Source: JBBRYW01 sp038253945
GTDB lineage: Bacteria > Actinomycetota > Thermoleophilia > Gaiellales > Gaiellaceae
Direction of reading: 5' to 3'
DNA length: 64,000 nt
Assembly: GCA_038253945.1 (NCBI GenBank)
Contig: JBBSGR010000003.1
Coordinates: forward strand, 225,334 to 289,333
Positions 52,601 through 62,164 of this stretch are shown one piece after another. The notes beneath the pieces are model-generated. The model searched no databases, was not told where the DNA came from, and was given only the letters and a program-made list of their open reading frames with translations. Within the stretch, counting starts at the first letter, position 1; each line of letters opens with the position of its first letter. The translations under genes and the position numbers were made by a program.

Positions 52601-55600
52601 CTCGTAGCGCATCGCCCACGGTGAGCGCGGCGCTGAAGAGCGAGATCGGCTCGACCGGCGCACCGGGGCAGAAGTACGCGAGGAACGGGTAGGCGTCGAG
52701 GCCACCTGGATAGGCCTTCGGCGGCGGCGGCGGCGGGTCGACGACGAGGGGCAGCACCGCCGACGCGTCGGTCGCGAGGTCGTACCGGAAGCCGGGCGCG
52801 TCCGTCGCGACGTAGCCAGTCGGAACCGACCCGCCAGTCACCCCGAAGCGGAGCGAGTCGGCGGTCCTGCCCATAAACGCGAGCTGCGGCAGGGCGCCCG
52901 GCCCGAGCAGCGTCGCGTCGATCGCGAGGCCCTCATCCGAGCGGCGCGGGGGCTGGAACTCCCCGTTGTGGACGCGGCACCAGTAGAGGTGCACCATCGG
53001 CTTCGAGTCCCAGTGCAGGAGGCCGGGGAGCTTCTCGTCCCGGTGCCAGTCCGTCGTCTCGTCGGGCAGAACGTTCATGCTCGGGTCGCCCGGCTCGACC
53101 CCGACGTCCGCGTCCTGCACGACCGCGTCGAAATGCCGCGAGTCGTGGAGCCAGAAGTAGTACTCGTCCATGAGCGGCTCGCGACGGCAGTCGCAGTCGT
53201 CGCAGCAGGCGGAGTCGCAGTCGCAGTCGCACCCGCCGAGCCAGGCGGTGGCCGGCGGGACGCCTGCTGCGGCAACCCGGACGAAGCGAGCGCCGAGCCG
53301 CACAGCCGCCTGGATCCAGAGCGGGAGGCGGTCGAGCTCGGCCTTCGGAAGATCGAGAGCCGCTGCGGGTGTGCTCACCGATCGCGGCACCGGTGTCTCG
53401 GCGCCGGCGGCCCGGGAAAGGTTCGCGATTCCGGTGTCCTTCGGGCGGTCGCCGGGAGGGAGCGCCGGTTTCTCGCCGATCGGCGCGAGCCACGAGGGCC
53501 GCGCGTCGCGCTCGGGCGTCCCCAGGAGATCGAGGCCCTCGACGCCGGGGACGAGCAGCGCCATCTCCGCCGGCTCCCCAGCCTGGAGGGCGACGAAGCT
53601 CGGATGGGGCGGTGGGCGCTCGTCCGGCCACCACACCATTCCTCCGGGCTCGGCCATGGTCAGCTTCGAGTCGCGCAGCTCGCTCTCGAGGAAGCGGAAC
53701 GCCTCCACGCTCCGGGCGGCGCGCAGCTCGTCCCACTCGATCCAGTTGTCCCGGTAGACCTCGCGCTGCTTGCAGCACTCCCACGCCCGGAAGGTGGCGA
53801 ACCTCCGATCCCAGACCTCGACGAAGGCCGGCGTGACCGTGAAGACCGGTTCGAGCCCGAGCCGCGCGCGCTGGACGAAGGCCTGCACGGCGCTCACCGC
53901 GTCCTCGATCCGGCTCGCCCGCTCGCAGATCCCGGCCTGGACGTCCTGGAGCAGCAGGTCGCTCAGGTCGCGGGCCTCCTCGGCGAAGTCCCCGGGCGCG
54001 AATGAAAGGGGGGTCCGGTCCATACCGCAGAGATAGGCGACGAGCGCCTTCCGGGCGCGCTCGCGCAGTCCGTCGTCGAGCCGCTCGACGTCCTCGTAGC
54101 GATGCGGGTCGCCGTTCTCGAAGGAGGCGTTCTGCACAAATGCCGTGAGGTTCTCGTTCGCCGGCGGCGTGCCGGGCGAGTCGGAGACCCAGAGGTCCGG
54201 TCGTGCGTCGCCGATCCACCGCGGGTAGAAGCGGCGCTGCAGCGCGCGCAGCCACTTCTCCGCCTGCCACGCGCGGATCGCCCACCCCTCGGACTCGAGG
54301 TCGCCCGTCTGGATGTCGTACGGCGCCGGGGTCGCGAAGAACGTGAGCACGAGCGGCGCGTGACGGATATCGAGCCCGAGGTGGCGCAGCAGCTCCGCGG
54401 AGTCGTCGGGCTGGCGCTCCGAGGCCTCGTAGAAGAGGCGCCAGGCCGGTCGCTCGCCCGCCTCTCGCGTCTCTCGCCGCAGCGTGTCATAGTCGAAGAC
54501 CCGCTCCCACCAGTCGAAGAGGGCGGCCTGGCGCTTCGCGCTCGGTTGAACCCGCTGGTCGGCCGCCGGAGCCGGCGGCTCGTACGGATCGGTCACCGGC
54601 AGCAGGTTGAAGTCGAAGAAGGCGAGGTGGGTCGCGAATGCCGTGGGCCCGGTGCGGAAGTACGAGCGGCCCGCGAAGACCTCGCCGTGGTCGAGCATGT
54701 AGCCGAGCTCGGACTGGCGGTCGCCCTGCAGCGGCTTCGCCGACAGGCGGAAGCGGTAGGCGAAGAGCACGGCCTTGAAGGCGCGCTGGTAGGTACGGCG
54801 GGCGTCGCGCAGGCTGCCCGTGTACTGGTTGTGGAGGAAGCGCTCCGCCGCGCCGCCGAGCACGAGGCCGGCTTCGAGAGCGGCCTCGGCGTGGTCGCGA
54901 AACAGCTTGTCGTGCGGGATCGCGACGAGCCTCCCGTCGCTGTCGGGCCCCTCGTACTTCACCTGGAAGCCGGTGTGGCGCGGGCAGACGTCCTCCTCGC
55001 GGCCGAACGTCGGCGCCGGCTGCTCGAGCTCGACGTCGAGCTCGTACACGCCGCGGCGCAGGTCGAGCGACCGCGACTCGGAGTCGGGCGCGTTCTCCCC
55101 CGGCCACGAGTGGTTCAGCAGGATCCACGATCTCTGGCCGCGCCGCAGGGTCATCCGCCAGCGGTGCTCCTCGGCGGCCTCGAAGTCGGGCGCCTGGCCG
55201 TCCGCCGTCGGAGCGCCGGCGGCGAAGCGGTAGTCGCCTGCGTTCTCGATCAGCAGCTCTCCGCGCCAGCGCACCGAGAACGGCTGCGCCCCGAGGAGCG
55301 GATCGCCCTCGTCGTCGGTCAGCGCAAAGCCGTTGCGGACGGTCGCGAAGCGCTGCTGCTCCGGGGTCAGCGTCAGCGCCATCGAGGGGATGACCGTCGG
55401 GACCGGCGCGTTCCAGCGATTCCGGCCGCGCCCGAAGGCGGTGAACGGCCCGCGCGTCTCACGCCACGCCGGATCGGTCCCCTCGACTCCGAACTCTCCC
55501 ACGACGCCGGCGCCGGCGAGGCCGAGCAGCGCCGCGAACGCGCCCCCGCTCGGCCGCGGTCGCCAGGTCAACTGCGGCGGCGCCCCCGAGTCGTCCTCCC

Positions 55601-58600
55601 AGGCCGTGAGCCCGGCGTTCTCGTCGCCCCAGAGACTGCGCAGAAGGCGCCACGCGAGCTCGGCGTCCGGTAGCTCCTCGCGCTCCTCGTCCTCGTCGCT
55701 CTCGACCGTCGTCTCGGCCACGTGCTCGGCGAGGTGCTCGGCGATGACGCGGCAACGCCGGTGGAAGGCGGCGAACTCGCGCCGGAAGAACTCGAAGCGC
55801 TTCTCGTCGTCCTCTTCCTCGACCAGCCGGTCGACTGCGCGGCCGAAGTTGGAGAACACGGCCGCGAAAGGCGCCATCAGGGCACGCGGGCCGAAGTACA
55901 GCTCGCGGACCGCGTCCTGCTCCGCGGCGGAGAGCGGCCGGAGCTGGCTGAGCTTCTCCGCCACGGCCGCGTCCCGCAGCGGGAGCTGCGTCCAGAGCGC
56001 CTGCGCCGTCGTGTCGTACCGAAACGGCCCGTCGGGCGGCGTGTTCCACATGAGCGGCGTGGTGCCTGCGGCGGGGAGAGCTACGCGGAACCGCCGTCGG
56101 GCCGGGTCGACGGTAATCCCCTCCCGCTCGAGCACGGACGGGAAGAAGTGCTCGCCGAGCTCGCCGAGAGGATCGGCGCCGCCCGGCGAGACGTAGCCGA
56201 ACTGGTCGTACAGCGCCGCCACGATCCGGGCCCACATCCAGCGCTCCGCCGCCTCGTCGTCCGCGTCCACCTCGAGCAGCTTCCGCCGGAGCGCCCAGAG
56301 CCCGAACCGGTCCTCGTCGTCCGGCAGGTCGAGCGGGTTGTCGAACGACTCGTTCGCGCTCTGCAGCGGGAACGGGTCGTCGCCGCCGGGGTGCTCCTCG
56401 GCGGTGAAGAGGAACAGGACCTCGCCGACGCTGAAGTCGGAAACGAAGATCTTGAGGAGGACCTCCGCGAACCGCAGCGTGCTCGTCGGCTTCGCGTGCC
56501 AGGTATCGGTCGCGACGTCCGGGTCGAAGCCGGCCAGGCGCGAGAGCGGATCGAGGTTCTCGGCGAGCAGCTTGGCGAGCTCGGGCTGACCCTCGAGCTC
56601 CGGCCGGATCGACTCCGCCCTCGCCTCGACGCTCTCGACGAGCTGCCGGCGAGCCCATTCCCAGTGGGCCGCGCCCGGGCTGACCCACAGCGCGAGCAGG
56701 TGCGTCCGCTCCGCGCCCGTGCCCTGCCCGGCGGGAGCGTCGCAGTCGCGGAGGGGAAGGCCGAAGACGTCGCGGAGCATGAGCAGCGCGGCGAGCTGCC
56801 GGACGAACTCGGGGTTGATCTTGGCGCCGCCGTCGAAGAGCCCGAGCACGTCGCAGAGATCGCGCAGCTCGACGAAGCTGATCGCGCAGCCGTCGAGGTT
56901 CTGCAGGCGGCGCCACAGGCGGATGAAGACGGCGAGCTCACGCAGTGCGACGAGCGTGTCGCTCGGATCGACGAACGCGATCACGAGGTCGTCCGGGCAG
57001 CACGGCTGGCAATCGGGGAAAACGCGTGTGCGCTCATCCGACTTGCGTCCCGACCGGCGGAACACGACGAACTCCGCGCGCCAGAGATCGACGAACTCGC
57101 AATACGTCAGCCCCGTCGACTCCAGGAACTGCGGCACCTCGAGCACGAGGTTGGACCACGGCTGCCCGCCGACCGTGTCGCTTGCAAATCCGTAAAGCTC
57201 GTGGAGGAGGAGGCGGCCCGGAGTCGCGACGTCCACGATGTCGTGGCTGAAGAGGAGGTCGTACTCCTCGGGAGAGATGTGCAGGAACTCGAGCGCGGCC
57301 TCGAGCCGGACCGGGTAGCGCCACAGGTGCGAGAGGAACCCGGCCGGTTCGTGGGCGGCGTCGACGGCGAACTCAGTGATCTCCTTGCGGAAGTGGCGCA
57401 TCGCCGAGAAGCGGCTGTGGCCCAGCGCGCCGAGGTAGGTACGCGAGATGTCCAGCGCCTGCGGGTACGGGAGGGCGGGGGCGGTGAAGTCGCTCGCGAG
57501 GAGCTCGTACGCGTGCGGCTTTCCCACGGGGGCGGCGGGCGACGAGTGCTCGGGCATGGTCGCGAAGAGGACCTGTGGGTCGTGCGCGTGCGGATCGCCG
57601 CCCACGTCGCCCGTGGCCGCCAGCTTGTGCCCGGCGAGCTCGGTGTCCGCGGTGTCGTAGACGGCGCCTCCGAGGGCGGGCAGGTCTGCGACGAGCGTCT
57701 CGAGGCTCTCGTTGACGAGGTCGAGCACCGGCAGCGGCGTCTCCAGGTTCGCCCGCGTGGCGTGCAGGTCGCCGAGCGGCCCTCGCCGCGCGGCGAGGAG
57801 GAGCTCGAGCCGGTTCGAGTCGTCGGGCTGGAGCGGGTCGTGGCAGGTCGAGGCGGCGGAGACCTCGAGCAGCTCGCGCAGGTACTCGACCGGTCCGAGC
57901 GGCGAGAGATGGAGCGGCGGGACGCAGTCCGTCAGCGAGCCGTCGGGGTTGACCGGCGAGAAGGGGCCCGGCGGCGGTGGCGGGTTTCCGCCCGATCCGC
58001 CCGCGTTCACGTAGAGGGCCGCGGCGAACGGGTAGGCGACGCCCCCGATCAGCGCCTGCTGGAACTCGCCCGCGGTCAGCTTGCTCACGCTCGGGGCGCT
58101 AGTGAAGCCGCGCGCGTACAGCGCCTCGATCAGCGAGAACTGCAGCTCGCCGGCGCCGGCCGTGAGGGCGGCGAGGGCGTCGATCGCACCGACCGCCTTG
58201 GCGAGGCATCGCCGAGCCTCCTCGTCCCCCGGGAAGACGTCGCCGGCGGTCGCGTCGATGTCGGCCTCGCTCGCGCCCATGCCGAACGTAAAGGGCCCGC
58301 CACCGTGTGCGGGGTAGGCCGACATGAAGAGCGCGAACGCGTCTGCACTCGGCATCCCCAGCGTGGGCGGCCCTCCGACCGCGAGCCCGGGGCCGGCCGG
58401 CGGCAGGACGGGCACCGCGAAGAACTTGCGCAGGTGGCGGATGAACGCCTCGGCGCGCTCGCTGGGCGTCCCGGGCAGCGTGAAGGGAGGCAGCAGGTCG
58501 ATTCGCGGCGGCTGGCCGGGTGGGAGGAAGAGGTCGCGCCACTGCTTGTCGTTGACGTTCGCGAGCGCCGCCGCCGACGCCACGTTGAGGCCGGGCGCCG

Positions 58601-60101
58601 GGGCCTTGATCTCGGCGATCAGCAAGGATTGGTTCTCGGTGATCACCTCGAGCAAGAGGTCGAGGTAAACGGCCTGGTGGGCGGCGATCTCGGCGGTCCA
58701 GAAGGCCGCGTCGACCGGCCCCGCGTGGTCGAGCCAGTCCTTCACGAGCACATCGATCGGCGCCGCCAGCGGGATCTCCGTGATCGTGCTGAGCGCGGCC
58801 CCGAGCGCGTGCAGGCGGCGAGCCGCCTGGTCCCTGTCCACCTTCGGGTCGGCCGGGGCCATGAAGGGCGCGGCCGGGAACTGGGCCACGCCCGCGTCCA
58901 GCGCGACGTCGAACTCGGCGAGGAGCCGCGGGACGAGCGTCAGGCGAGCCATGTCGTACCGCTGCTGCGGGCTCACCTGGGACGGCATCGTCGCGGCGAC
59001 CGCGTAGAAGTACGCGGCGGGCACGACGAACGGCGGCACGAGCCCGCCCGGCTTCGTCAAGTCGACCGAGGCCTGCGGAATCGTGCCGGGGGTGCTCGGG
59101 CCGGTGTCGACCGGGAAATCGAAGCGCGCCCGCTCGGCCTCCCGGCTCAACACCTCGTCGGCGATCGCCGCGGACGCCGAGAAGACGAAGCCGGCAAGTC
59201 GGAGGGTCTCCGCCGTGCGGGAGCCGTACCAGCCCGTCAGCTCCGCCTCGAACTTCGCCCGCGCCTTCTCGGCCTCGGCCGCGTTCACCGCCGGGTCGAT
59301 GGGCGGGTGCGTGTACATCGCGCCGAAGGGGTCGATTCCGAGCGCGTCCGCCGGCAGGTCGGGCGGCGACGCCGCCGCTCGGTTCCAGACGATCTCGGCG
59401 GCGACCTGCCGGCTCTGCGCGGGCGTGAGCGGGGACTTCTTCAGAACCGGGTCTTGAGCACGCTTGAGCAGGCTGTCGTGCGGCGGCCCCGGGTCCTTGG
59501 CGAGAACCTTGTCGATCTGCGCGCAGAGCTCGTCGAACGGCGGCGGCTCGCCGTTCGGGGGCATGTAGACGTGCGCGAGCGCCGGATCGAGCGCGGCGCC
59601 GGGGAGCGTCACGTACGCGCTCGCCGGCATGGCGAAGTAGTTCTTCTGATTCGTCGAGAGCGCGCCGCCGACGGTGACGACCTCGACGTTGTACTCGAGC
59701 ACTCGATCGGTGATCGACTCGCCACCACGCGTCAGCTCGAGCCGCACGTCGAAGGAGGTCGGAGTCGGGTACTCGGTCGCGGGCCGCGTCGCGACGATCA
59801 GCGCCGTGGCGACCGCCTCCAACCGGCGCTCCTTCGTAGGCGGCAGCGGGGTGACCTGGACGTCGGCGTAGTGCTGCAGGATCGACGTGGTGGCTATGTT
59901 GACGTTGTTGTTGACGAGGCTCGGCAGGTGCGGATTGGCGAGGCCCTTGGCCGTTCCGAGCAGCGACAGCGCCTGGAGCCCTTCCGGATCTGCGAACGAG
60001 AGGTCGAACGCCTTGATCTCGAGTCCGGTCAGCAGCGTCGTGAAGGCGGACGGCGACATCGGTTTCGGCGGGTGGAGCCGCAGGAAGATCAAGTCAGGCA
60101 T
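49674..60101 (-). CDS. TcA-like pore-forming subunit of a Tc toxin complex
   Basis: 3475 residues, longer than TcdA1 (about 2500). In known complexes five TcA form the bell-shaped translocator through which the TcC effector is injected. Visible parts: VRP1-like N-half (LEFLHISPEEYDLLFSHDI near 945), PA14-like region (PFSVRWRGELLIENAGDYRF, about 1600-1630), and the C-terminal pore/coiled-coil domain (about 2755-3035, RSTQERQLLELGLEVRQNQW, YYNNLIVNGLNAGEIGYEA, FQQMPLGNKLAAGFATA) followed by PEWMFDLDYPGHYMRRIKNV and the TcB-binding end. Four cysteine-dense clusters (about 2288-2310, 2717-2735, 3144-3163, 3445-3454) are unusual. No signal peptide. Confidence 0.92.
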   Translation of the reverse strand: MPDLIFLRLHPPKPMSPSAFTTLLTGLEIKAFDLSFADPEGLQALSLLGTAKGLANPHLPSLVNNNVNIATTSILQHYADVQVTPLPPTKERRLEAVATALIVATRPATEYPTPTSFDVRLELTRGGESITDRVLEYNVEVVTVGGALSTNQKNYFAMPASAYVTLPGAALDPALAHVYMPPNGEPPPFDELCAQIDKVLAKDPGPPHDSLLKRAQDPVLKKSPLTPAQSRQVAAEIVWNRAAASPPDLPADALGIDPFGAMYTHPPIDPAVNAAEAEKARAKFEAELTGWYGSRTAETLRLAGFVFSASAAIADEVLSREAERARFDFPVDTGPSTPGTIPQASVDLTKPGGLVPPFVVPAAYFYAVAATMPSQVSPQQRYDMARLTLVPRLLAEFDVALDAGVAQFPAAPFMAPADPKVDRDQAARRLHALGAALSTITEIPLAAPIDVLVKDWLDHAGPVDAAFWTAEIAAHQAVYLDLLLEVITENQSLLIAEIKAPAPGLNVASAAALANVNDKQWRDLFLPPGQPPRIDLLPPFTLPGTPSERAEAFIRHLRKFFAVPVLPPAGPGLAVGGPPTLGMPSADAFALFMSAYPAHGGGPFTFGMGASEADIDATAGDVFPGDEEARRCLAKAVGAIDALAALTAGAGELQFSLIEALYARGFTSAPSVSKLTAGEFQQALIGGVAYPFAAALYVNAGGSGGNPPPPPGPFSPVNPDGSLTDCVPPLHLSPLGPVEYLRELLEVSAASTCHDPLQPDDSNRLELLLAARRGPLGDLHATRANLETPLPVLDLVNESLETLVADLPALGGAVYDTADTELAGHKLAATGDVGGDPHAHDPQVLFATMPEHSSPAAPVGKPHAYELLASDFTAPALPYPQALDISRTYLGALGHSRFSAMRHFRKEITEFAVDAAHEPAGFLSHLWRYPVRLEAALEFLHISPEEYDLLFSHDIVDVATPGRLLLHELYGFASDTVGGQPWSNLVLEVPQFLESTGLTYCEFVDLWRAEFVVFRRSGRKSDERTRVFPDCQPCCPDDLVIAFVDPSDTLVALRELAVFIRLWRRLQNLDGCAISFVELRDLCDVLGLFDGGAKINPEFVRQLAALLMLRDVFGLPLRDCDAPAGQGTGAERTHLLALWVSPGAAHWEWARRQLVESVEARAESIRPELEGQPELAKLLAENLDPLSRLAGFDPDVATDTWHAKPTSTLRFAEVLLKIFVSDFSVGEVLFLFTAEEHPGGDDPFPLQSANESFDNPLDLPDDEDRFGLWALRRKLLEVDADDEAAERWMWARIVAALYDQFGYVSPGGADPLGELGEHFFPSVLEREGITVDPARRRFRVALPAAGTTPLMWNTPPDGPFRYDTTAQALWTQLPLRDAAVAEKLSQLRPLSAAEQDAVRELYFGPRALMAPFAAVFSNFGRAVDRLVEEEDDEKRFEFFRREFAAFHRRCRVIAEHLAEHVAETTVESDEDEEREELPDAELAWRLLRSLWGDENAGLTAWEDDSGAPPQLTWRPRPSGGAFAALLGLAGAGVVGEFGVEGTDPAWRETRGPFTAFGRGRNRWNAPVPTVIPSMALTLTPEQQRFATVRNGFALTDDEGDPLLGAQPFSVRWRGELLIENAGDYRFAAGAPTADGQAPDFEAAEEHRWRMTLRRGQRSWILLNHSWPGENAPDSESRSLDLRRGVYELDVELEQPAPTFGREEDVCPRHTGFQVKYEGPDSDGRLVAIPHDKLFRDHAEAALEAGLVLGGAAERFLHNQYTGSLRDARRTYQRAFKAVLFAYRFRLSAKPLQGDRQSELGYMLDHGEVFAGRSYFRTGPTAFATHLAFFDFNLLPVTDPYEPPAPAADQRVQPSAKRQAALFDWWERVFDYDTLRRETREAGERPAWRLFYEASERQPDDSAELLRHLGLDIRHAPLVLTFFATPAPYDIQTGDLESEGWAIRAWQAEKWLRALQRRFYPRWIGDARPDLWVSDSPGTPPANENLTAFVQNASFENGDPHRYEDVERLDDGLRERARKALVAYLCGMDRTPLSFAPGDFAEEARDLSDLLLQDVQAGICERASRIEDAVSAVQAFVQRARLGLEPVFTVTPAFVEVWDRRFATFRAWECCKQREVYRDNWIEWDELRAARSVEAFRFLESELRDSKLTMAEPGGMVWWPDERPPPHPSFVALQAGEPAEMALLVPGVEGLDLLGTPERDARPSWLAPIGEKPALPPGDRPKDTGIANLSRAAGAETPVPRSVSTPAAALDLPKAELDRLPLWIQAAVRLGARFVRVAAAGVPPATAWLGGCDCDCDSACCDDCDCRREPLMDEYYFWLHDSRHFDAVVQDADVGVEPGDPSMNVLPDETTDWHRDEKLPGLLHWDSKPMVHLYWCRVHNGEFQPPRRSDEGLAIDATLLGPGALPQLAFMGRTADSLRFGVTGGSVPTGYVATDAPGFRYDLATDASAVLPLVVDPPPPPPKAYPGGLDAYPFLAYFCPGAPVEPISLFSAALTVGDALRAHCQFEAALKWYELVFDPLQADDTWAQCSRKPADQPTPLDTGQPGLLLAAQPAAELTRAVMLDQPPARFRRTPLRRSPSAETPCCPSGPVDDDVARHRAVLLRYLETLLQWGDALLCRNSPEAFRQADVIFDTLARVLGPHPETVLAADTSGDPPTISDFVPRPAPLNPRLMALYDRTADRLALAHHCLNGHRLRNGRPDVDMPYFGDDPKRNGWYGAECTCCDCDDWCLSCCDAYRFVFRVQKALELAGEARVLGGELLSAYEKGDAEHLAALRSTQERQLLELGLEVRQNQWRDADWQVQALKKTKEGAQARLRYYNNLIVNGLNAGEIGYEALTGVSMASRAAGNVSEAIAQGTGMVPDFWFGVAGIMGTPLEFQQMPLGNKLAAGFATAARIMNALADIANSGAALSLTRGGWDRREAEWRHQVEVIGIEIEQIERQILGSERRRDVALRELNNHRRQIESSIEVQNFLRDKFTNHDLYLFLQQETAALYRQAYELAVVAARQAQRAFNYERGYTARTFLPENAWDSLHEGLLAGERLQLAVRQMEKAYLDANCREYELTKHVSLRLNFPLAFLHLETAGYCEIEIPEWMFDLDYPGHYMRRIKNVTLTIPAVVGPYTGVHCRLTLLSSTTRVDPRLADPAVECCHPKDECCDCDPCCCGELPPNGYELAPEDSRAVKAYAATEAIATSSGQNDSGLFELSFRDERYLPFEFGGAVSRWRIELPPETNAFDFDTLSDVVLHLNYTAREGGDVLRAAAAEDARCRLPGNGLRLIDMRRDLSDAWYGLQRKVERDRGREDDDEDEGEWNRRLDLRLSDAMFPFVPGRRTRWVEGLQLFFEAPGADPSTNYVVRFEPAEHEHDHDEPCDCDRIDVHCVAASEWPGSFWGFVDLSGKRLGPLTSDRPAELGAFEFPEDLGEICGVQLVAGYCAEEWPGCGEPGPRKPCCGCCGQADEEGREGVVEHRRALTPDHR

Positions 60102-60465
60102 CGGCGTCCTCGTTCACGCGAGCCTCCGGGCGGATCGAGTCGAGGAGCTCGGCCGGGGAGGGCGCGTTGAGCGCGACCGCCCTGCCGTCGCGCCGCCGAA
60201 GCGAGGCGTGCTTTCCGTCGGCCGACACCGCGACGACGGTCTCGCAGATGCGATCCTCGAGCAGCCGCCTCGCCGCGAGCGGGATCGAGCCGTCCGACGT
60301 GCAGACGATGACCGCGTCGACGTCGCGCTCGCCGGACGCTGTGGCGACGTTGGTGGGATCTTCGACGCGTGCAACCAAGTTGAACTCGGGATCTCGCTCG
60401 ATCACGTTTTCGAGAAGGTCGCCGAGGACTCCCGGCGTCCGCGCGAGCGCGACACTGATCGTCAC
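60094..60465 (-). CDS. Receiver-like small protein preceding tcA
   Basis: 123 residues from GTG 60465, which follows GGAGAGG closely. The alternating pattern (VTISVALARTPGVLGDLLEN, VDAVIVCTSDGSIPLAARRL, ICETVVAVSADG) is like a receiver or PleD-type alpha/beta fold, but there is no clear phospho-acceptor set. It overlaps tcA by 8 nt, so tcA translation depends on it. A role in controlling the toxin genes is inferred from position. Confidence 0.55.
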   Translation of the reverse strand: MTISVALARTPGVLGDLLENVIERDPEFNLVARVEDPTNVATASGERDVDAVIVCTSDGSIPLAARRLLEDRICETVVAVSADGKHASLRRRDGRAVALNAPSPAELLDSIRPEARVNEDADA

Positions 60466-60634
60466 GGCACCTCTCCGATCGCGAGCAACCAACCTACGAT
60501 GCGTAGAGGCGCGTTAAAAGGGCCCAGAGGATCCGCTTTGGACGGCCCGCGGGACCAGTCCCCTTGCGTCGGGACGACAAAGCGCGGTGCGCCGGCTTCG
60601 CCTGCTGCGGCCCCCCGCAGGGAGATCGAAGGGA

Positions 60635-61312
60635 CTAGATCCCCGTCAGGTGCGCCTGCCCCGCCCGCGCCTGCGCGGCGGCCTGGCCGCGGCGCTGAAC
60701 GCCCAGCTTTCCGAGGATCGCGTGGACGTGGTTCTTCACGGTTCGGATTTGGATCGAGAGCCGCTGGGCGATCTCGCGGTTCGCGAGCCCCTGCTCCACG
60801 AGTTCGAGGATCTCGGCCTCGCGCGCCGTGAGGAGCCCGAGTCCGTTCTGCGAGCGCCGCTCGGCCGCCAGCGCCGCGACGCGGCGGAGCAGGAGCGCGG
60901 TCGTCTTCGGCGCGCAGATCGTCTCTCCGCGCGCGACCGCTTCGATCAGCGCCGAGAGGGACGCGAGCGAGTCGCTTCGGAGCAGGTAACCGGCGGCGCC
61001 GGCCTCCGCGCAGGCGATCACGTCGGCCTCCGATTCACGGACGCCCAGCACGACCACGCGGGCTCCCGCCTCGGTCAGCCGCTGGAGCCACGCCAGGCTG
61101 TCGTCGGTCGCCATGTTGAGCAGCGTGATTGTCGGGGGGAAGACGATGTCGTGCGCCGTCGCGCTCGGCCCGTCCACCGCCGTCTCGACCCCGACCACCC
61201 GCGGCGCGTCGCGAAGCAGGTCGGCGAGCGCGTCACGGTACAGCCGACTGTCGTCCACCACGAGGATCGACACTCGCGCTTGGTTGTGCCGCAGCAACTC
61301 GGGCATCGACAT
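60635..61312 (-). CDS. NarL/LuxR-type response regulator with atypical receiver
   Basis: 225 residues from ATG 61312, preceded by GGGAGGAAGA. Receiver domain: SILVVDDSRLYRDALADLL with the acidic pair Asp20/Asp21, but the phospho-acceptor position reads LLNMATDD, Asn66 instead of Asp; AGAAGYLLRSD carries Arg where the conserved Lys is usual. The C-terminal HTH is standard: LTAREAEILELVEQGLANRE then RTVKNHVHAILGKLGV. It may work without phosphorylation or respond to a ligand. First gene of the toxin strand; most likely its regulator. Confidence 0.85.
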   Translation of the reverse strand: MSMPELLRHNQARVSILVVDDSRLYRDALADLLRDAPRVVGVETAVDGPSATAHDIVFPPTITLLNMATDDSLAWLQRLTEAGARVVVLGVRESEADVIACAEAGAAGYLLRSDSLASLSALIEAVARGETICAPKTTALLLRRVAALAAERRSQNGLGLLTAREAEILELVEQGLANREIAQRLSIQIRTVKNHVHAILGKLGVQRRGQAAAQARAGQAHLTGI

Positions 61313-61395
61313 TCTTCCTCCCAGCTGCTGTCTTCCGATGGTTCCTCCACACCATACGTGTGTCAAGCGTTGTCAACAACGGCGACCGGCCGTCT

Positions 61396-61765
61396 CTAGG
61401 AGAGGGCGACGAGCCGAAGCATGGCCCGACCACCCGGCGCCGCGAGAGCCCTTGACGGCGGACGAGGGAGCGCCAGGTCTCGAACTCGATCGCGTGGCCG
61501 ACGGAGGCCCGGACAGCGAGGCGGCGCGGATAGCCGGCCGCGAGCGCGTCGCGGAGGGCGCTCATCCTGCTCGCATTCTCGGATCCGCGAAGATCGTCGC
61601 CGCGGCAGCACGGTCCTCGTGGCTCGGCGTCGGCTTGTACGCGGTCCCGAGCACGCGGTCGATCACCGGCTCGGTGCCGCCGAGGTGCGCGGCGATCGCA
61701 CGCAACGTCTTCGCGAGGATCTCGGCAAAGCTGTCCCCGTCGAGTCCGGCGGCGAACGCCTAGAC
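61396..61765 (-). pseudogene. TetR-like regulator remnant
   Basis: Effector-domain end of a TetR-like protein in two frames: LDGDSFAEILAKTLRAIAAH through ATIFADPRMRA, then after a shift near 61565 LAVRASVGHAIEFETWRSLV and RRQGLSRR to a stop at 61396. HAIEFETWRSLVRRQGLS is typical of TetR C-termini. The DNA-binding half is missing and a TAG precedes the first piece. Confidence 0.6.
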
Positions 61766-61921
61766 GATCGGCTCGAAGTAGGCCGCTTATGAAACGCGAC
61801 CGCCCTGCGTGTCTGACCGTCGTGCAGAAGGTTCGCCGCTGAAAGCGGACGGTAGAGCCAAACGAAGCAGCCCGCGTCACAGACCGTGTCACGGCCGATG
61901 CCGCCTCTACGCTTCGATGGC

Positions 61922-62164
61922 ATGAGTCCAAGCCATCCACAGACGTTGGTCGCCAGCCACCCTGGCAACCAGAACAGGCTGGTTCACGGCGGCTACACGG
62001 CCTCCCCGCGCGAGCTTTCGCCCGAGGCGGCCAGCCACGCGGAGGCGCTCCTGACCCTGCCGTGGGCGGAGGAGTCCGATCGACCTCTCGCGCAGGGGAT
62101 CGCCTCACTCACGGAGATCGTGGGCCGGATTGACCACGCCCTGGCGGATGGTCGAGTTGAATGA
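61922..62164 (+). CDS. Short phage/island-type hypothetical protein
   Basis: 80 residues, ATG 61922. The start SPSHPQTLVASHPGNQNRLV followed by HGGYTASP resembles short proteins with a GNxNRxxHGxYS motif that sit near terminase or integrase genes in actinobacterial mobile DNA. The helical C-terminal half (EIVGRIDHALADGRVE) is typical too. Function unknown. Confidence 0.5.
   Translation: MSPSHPQTLVASHPGNQNRLVHGGYTASPRELSPEAASHAEALLTLPWAEESDRPLAQGIASLTEIVGRIDHALADGRVE

Noticed and set aside
55722..60170. A 1482-codon open frame antisense to tcA
   Set aside because: Same shadow effect; no domain, odd composition, and it covers the region where the TcA frame is well supported.
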